Source: Trebouxia sp. TZW2008
Lineage: Eukaryota > Chlorophyta > Trebouxiophyceae > Trebouxiales > Trebouxiaceae
Assembly (NCBI GenBank): GCA_002118135.1
Contig: BDIU01000118.1
Span: forward strand, 62,001-126,000
Reading direction: 5' to 3'
DNA length: 64,000 bases
Shown: positions 52,701 to 64,000 of the stretch, one piece after another
Position numbering within the stretch: the stretch's first letter is position 1
Layout of the letters: the number at the start of each line of letters is the position of its first letter
Position numbers and translations under genes: made by a program
The notes under the pieces: model-generated
The model's database searches: none
The model's input: the letters and a program-made list of their open reading frames with translations, nothing else
What the model was told of the DNA's origin: nothing

Positions 52701-55700
52701 GCTGCTGCTCTTGAGACCAAGTCTGCCACAAGGGTTCTGTGCCTGCAGAAATATTGTTTGCATTGCAGGTAGTGGAGCTGTTGCGGTGCCACATGCCTCC
52801 CCTCAGCAATGCAAGGCTGCCTCCAGAAGGTGAGACAACTATACACACAGTCCATGCTGTTTGGAATTGGCAGAAATCACAGTAGAAGCCTGCATGGAAG
52901 TGTGCATTGTCTGTCATTGTGTTTGGTGCCCGCATACAGCATGGAAGTGTGCATGCCTGTGTTTGTCTGTGGCCCCCACATACACATGCTCAGACATATC
53001 GGGCATGTACAGTGCATACTAGTAGTGCCAATTTACAACGTCGGCATGTCAGCAAGACCTCCCTCTGCAGCTTGCACCCTGTGTAGCAAAGCATAAGCCT
53101 GTATGCTGTTGGCAATGCACTTGCATTTGTGCAGTGCACAACTTCTGCTGTCACAGCTCAGAGCAAGCCTGAGCTGCACTCTTCCAACATCCAGCAGTGA
53201 GCTTTTCTGTAGCATGTAAGTGTGCCACAGTAACTGCGCCACGCTAGATGTGCCACACTCACCGTGCCACACTAACTGTGCCACGTTAACTGTGGATTTG
53301 TAAACACTTCAGATTCATCATCTTGCAAACACCATCTTGCCATGTTACAAGAATGACAAAGATGTAAAGTTTGAAGACAATCGTAAAAGATGGCACTGCT
53401 TGCAGAGGGCAACCTGGAGGAGGCGGCAGTAGAGGCCATGCGCACAGGGCTGCAGTGCTCACACCTAGCAGCAGACACCGCCTTCAACCAGATCAAAGCC
53501 GTCACAGGTCCATGCTCATCGGAACTGTCTCAGCCATGTTGTGCAGTTTTGCTCAATCTCTGCTACAAGCATGATTGTGTCCTGTCTATACCTTGAACAC
53601 CCTTCAAACACCGCTCTCGAGGCATGCTATACTGCGCTGTTGTTATATCTTGTTGGGACAGTGTTCATTGCAGCGTATTGACAGCAACCTGCAATTTGGG
53701 CAGAACATACTTGCAAGCACAGGCACAAGCTCTATTGCATGCAGAGGGGGAGCAGCATGGGGCTGTGGACCTGTGGCTGCTTATCCTGTTGGCTAGCCTG
53801 GCAGCCCAGCGCTGTGAGGCTGTGCACAAGCTGCTTAAGAAAAAGTTTGCACAGGGCCACGCTGACACTGCCTGGCTGGACAGGGCATTGACGAGTCATC
53901 AGGTGAGATCAGCCCTGTTCAGCAATGAGACGCAATATAGCACAATGATGTTGCACGAGTAGCTGTCTCCAAGTTGTTCAGCTGTGACCCCTGGTCATGC
54001 TGTTCGCAGGGCATGTCTGGCAATACCAATCTGCAACAAGGCAGGTACAAGTCAATAACAGCATGCACATTGCAGTCACACATCCATGCTGTACTATGAT
54101 GTCATCCAGCCAATGCCTTGGTGACAGTTGCAAACGCTGTTGCAGGGAGTGGTGAAAGGGTTGTGGCCTGAGTTGCTTTGCCTGGCTGGCCGGTTGATAC
54201 AGTCAGGGCAAGGGCCAGCCCAAGCAGCAGGGGGCCACCTGTACACCCTGCTCTTCACGTCATCAATTCCTGCTTGTCCACCAGGGCATACCCAGCAGGT
54301 GCTTCACTCCCAGCAGACCTGCCACTCAACAGTGCAGTCTCTGAGTAGTTGCATTGCATGTGCCAAGCTGCGGGTAAGGTGCAGCCCCAACAGCCGGCAG
54401 CCATCTGTGCATCCTGCCATTCACCTCTGGTGCTTGTGCTTATTTCCCATGCATACTCAGCAGGTGCCTCTTTTTGAACACCTGCCATACACAGCTGCAG
54501 TCCTTAGATCCCAGACATGTAGCTCAGAGCTTGGCTTGCTACCTGCAGACACAGACCTTGCCTGCAACCATAATCCACTTTGTACTTGCCTCTGCCAACT
54601 GTGCCTACTTATCATACATGATTGTTGTTCATATCCTTCCTCACCACACTGGATGTTGTGAAGGGTATTTCATATCTGATGAAAGCCCTTTAGTAGATAT
54701 AAGGCTGGTTGCAGGAGGTGCTAGGGGGGTTGCGTGCCCACCTGGGGTCAAGGCAGGCCGGGGAGGTGACAGCAGCCCTGCAGGTGGTACTGAGCCTCAG
54801 CCACACCCAACCCCTGCCCCTGCTGCACCACCCCTCCTTTTTGGGAGGTCTGTTGGATCCTCTGGACCGCTTCACACACACTCAGCTTCACCAGGCAAGC
54901 CACCAGCCAAACTCTTACTATCTGTCTCAGGTTTTGCTCATACATTGATTGTGTTGCCTGAGGGAAGGATGCAGCTTGTACACAAGGCTGTGCCCGTCAG
55001 ATTGAGTTCTTACTTGGTGCCATGTTGGCTGATTGGGTGCTTTGTTGCCTCTCTACTGAAGGCAAGGTGTCATTCTAGCCTAGGCTGGCAAAAGCTGTAA
55101 TGACTGACTCGCTTGCTTAGTCTTGTCATTGCATAACTTTGTCAATTCCTTCACCACAAAATCGTGAAAGTATCACGCAGTTTTGGAATATGCAGTCACT
55201 GTGTGCAAGGATGTACGTGTGTATGTCTGATGATGATGATGCTGGCAGCCAACATCAGCTCAGGGCCCTGGTTCTGTACAGCTTGGTGAGCAAGCCAACA
55301 TATTATTCATTTGTACAGGTGTTTGAGGTAGTGAGCCAGCTGGTAGTCACCCACATTCCAGACAGTGATGCATCAGAAGCAGAGGGTCACCGCCGATCCC
55401 TCAGCCGCCGCCTGGAGGCCTTGCTGGACCAGGTTGTTAGCCGTGCTGAACCACCAGAATGGACAACAGGAAGCAGAACGAGACAGAAGCACACAAACAT
55501 ACCAGAGTGACATTGAACAAAACAAAAGAGATCAACGAAACCAATCGATTGTCCAAAGTATTAAAGATTCAGCTTGCATAAGCCAACAAGCATGAGTCCT
55601 GCACCTGCCACAAGCATCCTGTGAGGAGTATGTACTGTTCAGGAGACAACACGACAGGCAAGCAGGGCTGCTGTAGACTGGTGGCTGACCCGTACTGCTC

Positions 55701-58700
55701 TGTCATGCTTGTGATGTAGCACATGCACAATGGGGAAACAGCGCCTGACTGATGTGCTTGCGATGCAGCACATGCGCAGCGGAGACTTGGCGGCGGAGAG
55801 GATTGGCATCATTGGTACCATCAAGCTGGTGGAGCGCCTGGCCACCCCTCCAAAAACCCCCCAGCACCCGTCACAGCCCACAGGTGCTTCCTGCCTGTGC
55901 TTTTCTCCTTGTGACTCACATTGCCACACTTCTGACAGCCATAACCACAGTCTCTTGGCATTGCAGATGCACTGTGTCTTGACAACATCACATGCAGTCT
56001 CAGCATATCGTGAGCACAAAGAGTTCACAGCCAGCCCATTCTACAAGAAGTAAAAGGCAGCCCTGTAAGAGTGGTCAATTTTACACTTGCCTTGGAACAC
56101 ATCGCATAACTGCATCCCACGCCAATGGATCACAACCTTGTGGTAGCTGAAGAGCTTGAGCGGTGGACTACTTCCATTGCATGCAGTGGACAGGAGCGCA
56201 GAGGCACAGCAGCTGCTTAGCAGGAGCTTTGAGGCAAAGCAGCAAAGCCCCGCCATGTTTGCCCTGCTGTGTGATGAGCTGACTGAAGCAGTCAAGGGGG
56301 GACGGCTGGGGGAATCCCTCACAGCCTGGCTGAGAGGGGCTGCCACAGATGAGCTGGAAGGCTTTTTAGATGACTGCACCCCTGACCCACCCCCTGTTCA
56401 GGTATGTAAGTATTTTCTCTGCCAATGACATCCACAGCAAGCCAGTCAGTCATATGAGCAGTGATGCAGTGGGGGAAAGAGTGGGCATGAGCAGGGTGGG
56501 ATGGTCATAGACTGACTAAGAGCAGCTGCCTTTGATGGGGTGGAAGCCTTCCCTGGTGACAACATTCCTGAAGCTCTGCTTCCCAACACATGCATAAGCA
56601 AAGTATTGCATCAGCATGCAAAATCATGGCAGATGGCAAAAGCTTTCATCACTGAGCATGCGGGTTGTTAAGCAGCTTGATCATTGCACCATGCATGCAC
56701 CTAGACATTCCACAAGAGGGGCAACAGTGTGCTGCTCAATCCTTGCACTGCATAATGCTTTGAAAGCTTAAATTGCCCTATGCATGAGACAGACCTTGAA
56801 TGTGAAAGCTTGACATTGTGGCTTGACACCCTTTTGTGTGTGCAGTGCAATGGGGGTGAATCCATGGCTGCAGCAAGTTGGATGAATCTGAACGGCACAG
56901 CAGGACAAGTGATGCTGCCAGTGCTCAGAATTCTGGCTTCTCCAGACCAGCAACACAGGTCAGTCTCACCCTGCTTGTCCGACCTTGTGCGGCAAGCCTG
57001 CTACGCAGCAGTTGTCAAGATGCATACATGCGCTCTGTTTCGTCTTAAGGGCCTTGACACCTAGACTGAGCTGTGTGGCCTTCTTGTGGAGGCACTCTCT
57101 GGTGTACCTGTCTGCAGTGCAACCGCTGGCGCTCACTCTGGAGCTGCAGTGATTTCACCCTATAGTGCACCTCTATACTAAGTTGACAATGAGCTATGAT
57201 CCCTTTGGTATGCAGGCAGTCCTTGGTGTACCTGTGTGCAGTGACACGCCTGGCACTCGCACTGGAATTGCAGTCCATGGGCAATCTGGAGGGCCTATCT
57301 GCAATCCTGGGCTGCCCCCTGCTAATGCCTCACATTGACCTGCTGCACAAGGGCGCCCTGATGGGGCTGAATCCTGAGCAACAGGGACTGGTGTGCAGTG
57401 CCCTGCTGCTGGCGACCAATTGGCTAAGAGAGCTGGTCAATGCTTGGGCCCATCATGTGCAGCCTCAAGGGTACAATCTGTAAAACAGTTTACCAAGAGT
57501 CACCTTTGTATGACACTGATTCCTCCGTGCATGCCTCACATTGACCTGCTGCACAAGAGCGCCCTGATGTGGCTGAATCCTGAGCAACAGGGATTAGTGT
57601 GCAGTGCCCTGCTGCTGGCAGCCAACTGGCTCAGAGAGCTGGTCAACGCCTTGGGCCATCATGTGCAGCCTCAAGGGTACGCTCATCAGCGCTAGATGCA
57701 TGGCATTGACACTCTCCCTCACACCTAACCCCACCCCCCACCCCTCATGCCCTGCTTAACTTGGTTACACCAGGGCGCCCTGCTGCTGGTGGCTAAAGGG
57801 CCAAGAGAGCCGGTCAATGCTTAGGGTCATCATGTGCAGCCTCAAGGGTATGCCCGTGACAGCCATCAGCACGAGCTTGATCTCTGGCATTTGCCCCAGA
57901 TGTGCAGCCTGGATGATATACCTACCAAAACCATATGCATGCCTTGCATCACCTGCCTTTTTCTCTTTCACATACGCTGGGATAATTACCAATTTCAAGG
58001 GTGCGCTTATCAAAGGCATGTGCATGCCTCATGCATGGTCTGCTGCCTCGTTTTTTTTTGCTGCAACCCAGTTGATCTGTTTGTGTTCTCAAACACAATA
58101 CTCCTGAAATCGTTCATTTTGTGCCCAAAAAGGGCTGCGAGATAAGAAAGGTGCCTCAAAGAAAACATTGCTGTGGTCTTTTTTTGCAGATGTGAGGGTG
58201 GAGCTGAGGTACAGCAGAATCTGCTGGTGCGCCTGCAGAACCTCACACAGCTCCAAGCCCTGCTGGCAAACACCCTTGCCATTATGCCCTCCCAGCCCAA
58301 CCTGCAAGTTGTTGCAGGCCAACAGGCTCCTGTCCATCAGCAGGAGAAAAGCCAGGTTCTTGCCACATTATTCTGACTGTCGCCATAGCATCACGCCTGC
58401 TACTCTGCACACACTATTGCTACTTGAGCTATGTCTTGCATGACGAATTGATGCTTGCGTGACTATGTGCGAGCAGTAGTGTACTACACTATATGAGATC
58501 GTCTTCCTGACCAGTTTGCAGCTTGATCTCCGACACAGCAGAATGCTGCAAAGATTTGTTGCGCGCTCAAGATTTTGCAGTGCCTACATTTGTGTCGTGG
58601 CAGTGCTCTATGTACGCTTGTGTCTTTCATGCATCTTGTCAGCTGCATATGTTGTAAGGCTGACTGTGCTCAGCTTGTCATTGGCAGGTGGGCAAAGGCA

Positions 58701-61700
58701 AAGCAGGCAGGAAGGCCAAAGCCGCAGTGACAGGCACAGAGGACTCTGGCGAGACACATGAAGACCAGGAGAATGTGGACAGCAATGCAGCGCCAGGCTG
58801 TGAGGTGCAGAAAGGACCGGCAGCACACAACCCGACATCCCGGTGAACAACAGCTCTTCTTCTGCAGATTCAATGGACTGATTCAGTTTGTTGAGCACAG
58901 TCAGTTGGGTACAGAAGTTTCATTTGAACACACAGAACTCAATGCCAGAATCAATGAGCGTGCCCCAGCTGATATATATACCAGCCTGAAACCAGACAAG
59001 GCATAGTGTGCACACACAGACCTTGCATGAAAAGGAAACGAGCAGCTTGATGACAGCAAGTATGCTGACCACAATGCCACTCACCAAAAATTGAATGCAC
59101 ATCACGACCCCACTTAATGCTGGTGCTGCTGCTGCGCTCTGCTGCTTGCCACTTGGCAGCAATTGCACACTGCTAGCTGCAAGTTTGCTGGCATTGTGCA
59201 CTTGCCAAGAGCCAACCTTGGTTGTAGAAGGATGCCTTCAAGACAACGCCATGTTTTATTGCTGCTGGGTGCTGTCTCAACAGGCTGAGTTACGGCCACT
59301 AGAGTTACAAGTGCTTCTTCCACTAGATACAGTGCACTGCACAGCCCTGCCGCTGCCACACACGAAATGACAGCCCTCAGTCACTACAGTGCATAGATAC
59401 AGCCGTTGTTGCAGGGCATTGTCACGAGAGATGAAGGCTCAGTTATGGCCACTGGAGCTGCATGTGCTGCTTCTGCCGGGGCAGGTGCAGTGCACGGCCC
59501 TGCCACAAGCAACCTTGGCCCCTGCTGCCTTCCTGCTGGATTGCTTCACAAACAGTCATCACAGCAATGAATGTCTGTGCTGTAGGGTACTGTCAAGAGA
59601 GGTCAAGGCTAACTTACCGCCACTGGAGCTGCATGTGCTGCTTCTACTGGGGCAGATACAGTCCACAGCCCTGCCCCAGGCAGCTTTGGCCCCTGCTACC
59701 TTCCTGCTGGATCAGCTGAAGCAATGGCATATGTGTTGCTGCAGGGTGCTGTCACAAGAGGTGAAGGCTTCGTTGCTGCCAATGGAGCTGCACGTGCTGC
59801 TTCTACTGGGGCAGATGCATTGCATGCCTCTGCTCCAGGCAGTCTTGACCCCTGCTGCCTTCCTGCTGGATCAGCTGAAGCAATGACATCTGTGTTGCTG
59901 CAGGATACTGTCACAAGAGGTGAAGGCTTTGTTGCTGCCAATGGAGCTGCGCGTGCTGCTTCTACTGGGGCAGGTGCAGTGCATGCCACTGCTCCAGGCA
60001 GTCTTGACCCCTGCTGCCTTCCTGCTGGATCAGCTGAAGCAATAACATATCTGTTGCTGCACAGTCACAAGAGGCTCCGTTGCTGCCAAGGAATCTGCAC
60101 ATGCTGTTTCTTGTGGGCTGGTGCAGTGCACAGCTATGCCTCAGCTATGCAACAGTGACACATCTATCGCTGCAGAGTACTGTCAGTAGCCAATGAACAA
60201 TGGCGTGTGACTAGCATTGATTCTTGCTGCAGGGTGCTGTCACGTGAAGCGAAGGCGCAATTACGGCCACTGGAGCTGCATGTGCTTCTCCTGCTGGGGC
60301 AGGTGCAGTGTACAGCCCTACCCCAAGCGGCCCTGGCCCCTGCTGCCTTCCTGCTGGACCAGCTTCATGATGAGCTGGTGCAAGCGCTCACTCTGTCAAG
60401 GCGCCCAGCTTTCCTGAAGGCTGCTTCACAAGAGCCTGCGTCAGGTGCTGGTTCACATGGTTGTGATTTTGGTCTAATCTGATGTCCGCCATAGGACATG
60501 TTGAATCTTCTCTGCTGGATCCGCTTGATATTCAGCTGGTGCCAGCGCTCAATTTGTCTAGGCGCCCAGCTTTCCTGAAGGCTGCTGCTTCTCAGGAGCC
60601 TGCATCAGGTGCTGTTCTGCAATGCAAGGCCTGCAGTATGTCTGTAAGTCCACAAGGTTTCCTGAGACTTATTTGGCTTTGTTATAGTATGGCTTAAATC
60701 TGTTCTGCTGAAACTGCTAACTGAGATATTGACAAGTCTGGCAATGCGCCCCATCAGCGCTAGCATAAGGTGTCATGGAGCAGTGCTTCTGATGATAGCA
60801 GCTTTGCTGTTTTATGACAAACTCTTCTGCCATATATGATGCACAAGACGTTCTTCGTTACAGGTATTCAGCAAGGCCTAAACGCAACACGTCAATGCTA
60901 TTAAATGATTGCCCTGTTCTGCTGAGCTGCTTAACCTTGGGCCTCAACTCTGATCTTTTGGTTTGGCATGTGCTGCATGATTCATGCTTGGTATGACGCA
61001 GGACAGGAGCAGACCACTTCTTGTAATGGCAGTATTGATCACCAGTTGCAGTGTTCTTACAATAAGAGTGTCGTTGTCTGAGAGGCCTTAGACCATCAGA
61101 TGACTGTATGGTGCAGGCAAGGAGCAGACCCCTCAGCAAATTTGGGGTGCCATGGAGGGCGTGCTGCCCGCCTTGCAAACCCTGCTCACAAACTGTAACC
61201 GCATGGCACATGGTAAGGCCCAATATGCTTCAACACACGCCGCTGCATCAGTTGAGCCAGTGTTGAGACACTTGCCACATCTACGATGCCTCTTTATGTT
61301 GTGTAACTCTGGCAGAGCATTTTGTTTAGGCTCCAATGGCAGACTTCAGGTGAAACAACATGCATCATTGGGATGACAACATGTTCAGGATTGCCTGCAC
61401 ATCCTTCATTGCATCAACTGTACAAGCCTCTTGAGCATGTTTAAATCAGTTTTTGCAAGATCTGCAAGCATGCGAAATCCCAGTCTGCATAATTCCCACT
61501 ACCTTTGCAGCACTTCAAGCTGCTCATCGTTGCTTGCAGGTTACAAAGTCTCCACACAGATTGCAGGGTTGATGTCTGAAAGTATCTTGCTTCTGCTTGC
61601 AGGGCAACAGAGTCAAGAGGGGATTGAAGAAGAGGTGTTTGCCGCCAGGGTTGAGGGGGCCAGCCAGGACCCCACCCCAGACTTACTCATCATGGGTCAC

Positions 61701-64000
61701 CCTGCTGCCACTGTTGCCCTAGCACCTGCACCAGCAGCTGCAAGGTCAGCTGAACCTGCTTCTATGCAGTGTATCCACACTGTCAATTGCTTGCATGTTG
61801 CATGTTGCATGTTGATTGTTATGTATGGTGCTGCATTGCCGCTATGCTGCTTGCTGACATGTCTGTCAACAGCCACATGCGTCTCCATCAACCATAAGTT
61901 CTGTCCAAGACGAGATACATCAGGCAACGATAAACAGGCTGTGGCTCGGCATGAAGATATGCAGATCCTGACCTATCCATACCATGTCCCTGTCATTTCA
62001 GTGGAGGTTGGCATGAAGCAAGATGAAAGTTGGCTGCCATATGCTATCCACCCAACTCAGATCCTTGGTAGCAACACTCACAGCATTCGATGGCAATGCG
62101 TAATATGCAGTGCCCAATTACTTTGGCTGATATGCAGCTACTAACTATAATATGCAGTGCCCAAGTACTTGGATATCATAGTGCTGAAGCAACAGAGAGG
62201 CAGCAATGGATCAGTTGCCCAAAGACTTGTTGACTCAGGCCACTAGTTGCTGGTTGTTGTCTTCTTTTGGCTCGAGTACAATTACAACACCCCGTACACA
62301 CTCCTCTGGTAATGGTCGGTGTGTCGAGTCTCCATTATATAAGACTTATATCTGTCAGACAAGATGCGAACAGCATGCAGCCAATCAACTGTAAGTCACA
62401 TTTATCGATAGCATTAACGCCGCCCTCAGTCACATGGGTTTTGCTTTCTGCTTTCACCACTTGATGGGAACTTTCAAGTAGAGGGGGCTTGGTAGGGTGG
62501 CTTCTGGTGATTGACAGGAGTGTTCATTACGCTTTCATCTAGTTTGTCCACCGAGAGTCAAACCCTATAGCAAATTTGACATGGACCCTGTTGCTGAGAG
62601 GCCCTAGTAGCACCCAACTCCTGTCCAACATCTTTCCTTGTGACTTCTGACCTAAAGCTGATTCTTGCCAAACTCTTGTAACAGACTAATGAATGTATTG
62701 ACAGTGGCACACAACTGAACCACTACTCGCCAAACTGTGTCACTTCATAAAAAGACTTGTCGCTATTTATCCGATTGAGGAATACAGGTACTATCCTTGC
62801 TAGTACAATGCTTGTGACACAACTGTGATGGACGCACAGTCTTATTTCTGCGCTCTCTAAACTCCTTGTTGACTTTATCCTTGACATGGGGAGAATTGCA
62901 CCAATAACGAATGGCCCAAAACCTGGCCATGATGGTATCTTTGGGAAGTGCAAACCTGTCAACTGACTCCTCAAAGCCATTGCCAGTCACCCCAAGAACC
63001 TCACACTTCGCTCCTGATGTGTTGCATCATTATCAAGGTCAGCATCACTAAACCAGATCACCTTCTGGGGGCAGATCCTCTCCCCATCCACCTCTATGTT
63101 AAGTGGTGGTGTTGTCTTAAAATTCACTGCCTCGATAACAATGAGGGTTGACTGGCTAAAGGAAGGGCACCGCAGCTCATTGCTGCATGCCTTCCTGAGG
63201 GCTTTAGGCCTACAGCCCCAAAGGTCACAGCCAGAGTGGCAAGGACTCTACTACAGCTGCTGCTGCAGAGCCCTGTCGGCTATCTTGGTGAATCTATGGC
63301 TCACATATCCACTGTCGTTGCAGAGTTGTGCAGCAGAGCTTGCACTGCTTTCAGCAGCTAACAGCTTCAGACTGGCTAAAGGAAAGCCAGTATAGCTCAC
63401 TGCTGCGTGCCTTTCTGAGGACGTTTGGTCAGCAGCCCCAGGGCCAAAGTCAGAGCAGCAATGACACAACTGCAGCTCCTGCTGCTGTTACGGCCCCAAT
63501 GCAGGCAGAAGAGGTAAGGCTTGCTTTCAGTAACTTGATATTGATGTAACAAGCAATGCTCCAGCTGCGCGTGCAGAACAGATCTAGCAATACGCCTGCA
63601 GAGGAAGTGCCCCGGGCGTGTTTGATGCATTTGTGCTCTCGCGCAGAACTGCATTCTAGCAGCGTCACTGTTTCATGATTGTGCATACAGCTTCATGGTG
63701 AACTGCTCAGAGCATGCAAAGCGACAGGTGTTGACTAAAAACAATGCCTTTGTACTGTTTCCTATCATATAATATTGTACGGCAGATGCTCTTTGACACG
63801 TCCTAGGCTTGGAGGGTGACAGTTCAGCCATAAAAGCATCAATTGCATGCACCTTGCTAGCTTGATTGTTGCTTCTGTTTGTGAGTTTGATCGCTGGTTA
63901 CAGGTCATCAAAGCCTGTGTGCAAGCTGGTCAGCAATTCAGAGGGCTGTCCAGAGGGGCCCAAGGCATTTTGGAGCAGGAAACGTCCCTGTTGCACATCC
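49791..64000 (+). CDS. FANCD2: FANCD2 (Fanconi anaemia ID2 complex subunit), 3' end outside window
   Basis: Exons: 49791-49889, 49958-50158, 50271-50437, 51018-51186, 51627-51728, 52138-52194, 52241-52351, 52769-52829, 53406-53507, 53745-53902, 54128-54298, 54715-54894, 55259-55285, 55319-55432, 55769-55883, 56187-56401, 56846-56958, 57216-57470, 58190-58355, 58688-58842, 58868-58908 (doubtful), 60233-60450, 61117-61212, 61603-61744, 63324-63513, and 63904 on. Apart from 58868-58908 the phases agree. Helical-repeat blocks align with FANCD2: EVLGGLRAHLGSRQAGEVTA, IGIIGTIKLVERLA, NGGESMAAASWMNLNG, LLATNWLRELVNAW, LHDELVQALTLSRRPAFLKA. FANCD2 pairs with FANCI, clamps DNA and is monoubiquitinated in crosslink repair. 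The aligned acceptor position is Gln, at the 55432/55769 junction. The intron after 54894 starts GC. Start: first ATG, followed by GKRPGQYVDSPDAAKKLKR. Confidence 0.9.
50690..50800 (+). repeat. Short tandem duplication in FANCD2 intron 3
   Basis: Two adjacent units of about 54 bp (tgctgccaagcatgt, gcaaatattgcaattccaa) and a weaker third near 50515-50550. No exon similarity was seen. Confidence 0.7.
51405..51581 (+). mobile_element. MITE copy 5
   Basis: About 177 bp, from tacagtaacctctcttcatg to gttataaagaaacattactg, then ta. Internal gtaaggacaatttgat and ctgactgcagtggtgcctct match the family. It lies in FANCD2 intron 4. Confidence 0.75.
53215..53300 (+). repeat. Minisatellite in FANCD2 intron 8
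   Basis: About five units of 15-17 bp with consensus gtgccacactaact. Confidence 0.8.
55700..55768 (+). repeat. Duplicated acceptor and exon start, FANCD2 exon at 55769
   Basis: gcttgtgatgtagcacatgc at about 55707 parallels gcttgcgatgcagcacatgc at the real junction, an offset of about 50 bp. The upstream copy has tag in place of cag. Confidence 0.6.
57083..57150 (+). repeat. Decayed 5' fragment of the FANCD2 exon at 57216
   Basis: tggtgtacctgtctgcagtg, then cgctggcgctcactctggag and ctgcagt, parallel the start of the real exon (tggtgtacctgtgtgcagtg, cctggcactcgcactggaat). Confidence 0.7.
57530..57855 (+). repeat. Two partial copies of the 3' half of the FANCD2 exon at 57216-57470
   Basis: The copy at 57530-57682 stays in frame (HIDLLHKSALMWLNPEQQGL, then LLLAANWLRELVNALGHHVQ) and keeps the donor (caagggtac), but has no acceptor at its start. 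A shorter, stop-containing copy lies at about 57773-57855, again ending cctcaagggtatg. Confidence 0.88.
59262..60232 (+). repeat. Tandem array of partial copies of the FANCD2 exon at 60233
   Basis: Copies start at about 59268, 59415, 59586, 59745, 59904 and 60063, and the true exon is at 60233; the spacing is 147-171 bp, mostly 159. Each copy repeats the first 130 or so bases (LELHVLLLLGQ, then a Pro-Ala-rich AAFLLDQL). Copies 2, 4 and 5 keep gcag before the first base; copies 4 and 5 are the most alike. Copies 2 to 4 share one open frame from 59389 to 59886. None has the exon's second half or its donor. Confidence 0.9.
60508..60612 (+). repeat. Copy of the 3' half of the FANCD2 exon at 60233-60450
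   Basis: It reads LDPLDIQLVPALNLSRRPAF and then LKAAASQEPASGAV, parallel to the exon's second half (LHDELVQALTLSRRPAFLKA). It lies in the following intron, so both halves of this one exon have been copied outward. Confidence 0.85.
62723..63110 (-). pseudogene. Degenerate ORF in a FANCD2 intron, possible mobile-element remnant
   Basis: The minus strand reads VIWFSDADLDNDATHQERS in one frame (63095-63010) and continues in another as ESVDRFALPKDTIMARFWAI, then NKEFRERRNKTVRPSQL to a stop at 62763. A frameshift between the two parts is the simplest reading. The composition is protein-like and differs from its surroundings. The family was not recognised; a transposon-derived ORF inserted in the intron is my guess. 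Confidence 0.4.
63139..63240 (+). repeat. Copy of part of the FANCD2 exon at 63324-63513
   Basis: gactggctaaaggaagggca, then gctcattgctgcatgccttc, parallels the real exon (gactggctaaaggaaagcca, gctcactgctgcgtgccttt), an offset of about 217 bp. It reads DWLKEGHRSSLLHAFLRALG. Confidence 0.82.

Noticed and set aside
59389..59886. Independent gene of 165 codons
   Set aside because: It consists of three tandem copies of part of the FANCD2 exon at 60233; it lacks its own promoter context and start.

Overview
This window is nuclear DNA of a green alga (Viridiplantae, most likely Chlorophyta). The evidence is intron-dense protein genes with GT-AG and some GC-AG introns, plus several genes typical of phototrophs: an NADPH-thioredoxin reductase C with a fused thioredoxin domain, a plastid DnaJ-ferredoxin protein, and a plastid ABM-domain haem-oxygenase-like protein. 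Base composition is about balanced, with somewhat GC-richer stretches at gene starts. I saw no prokaryotic operons, rRNA or CRISPR. All gene models were built by hand from splice sites, reading-frame phase and family resemblance. Exon edges are therefore predictions, although the phases agree across nearly every intron listed.

Layout: 162-1988 (-) DnaJ-ferredoxin; 4720-7414 (-) ABM-domain protein, divergent from 7715-13150 (+) NTRC across a 300 bp shared promoter region; 14108-20190 (+) KRI1 ribosome-biogenesis factor; 20384-22204 (-) PPPDE/DeSI isopeptidase, convergent with KRI1; 22205-32642 a repeat-rich, poorly resolved region with a probable UBR-box exon, unnamed + strand exons and several long palindromes; 32643-45227 (-) a coiled-coil protein kinase of 18 exons, divergent from a small + strand ORF at 45499; 47476-49144 (+) IWR1, an RNA polymerase II import factor; 49791 to the right edge (+) FANCD2, cut off by the window.

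The outstanding feature is how introns here are built. In at least five unrelated genes, an intron holds tandem, decaying copies of the neighbouring exon's edge together with its splice site. Examples are three extra copies of the DnaJ-ferredoxin exon 4 tail, two or three extra copies of NTRC exon 8, copies of KRI1 exons 7 and 8, minisatellites seeded at two kinase donors, and six or seven partial copies of one FANCD2 exon at a period of about 159 bp. Some copies keep an open frame and a splice site. I see this as the strongest candidate for an undescribed process: local tandem duplication across exon-intron junctions that grows introns and creates decoy or alternative exons.

Other structure includes a MITE family of about 180 bp with TACAGTAAC-type terminal inverted repeats (five copies), a SINE-like repeat tied to a (TTCA)n tract (six copies), other dispersed repeats, and a cluster of hairpins that includes a 90 bp perfect palindrome. 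The metabolic genes fit chloroplast redox and iron/haem homeostasis (NTRC, ABM, DnaJ-Fd). The others serve ribosome assembly (KRI1), polymerase import (IWR1), protein modification (DeSI) and DNA crosslink repair (FANCD2).
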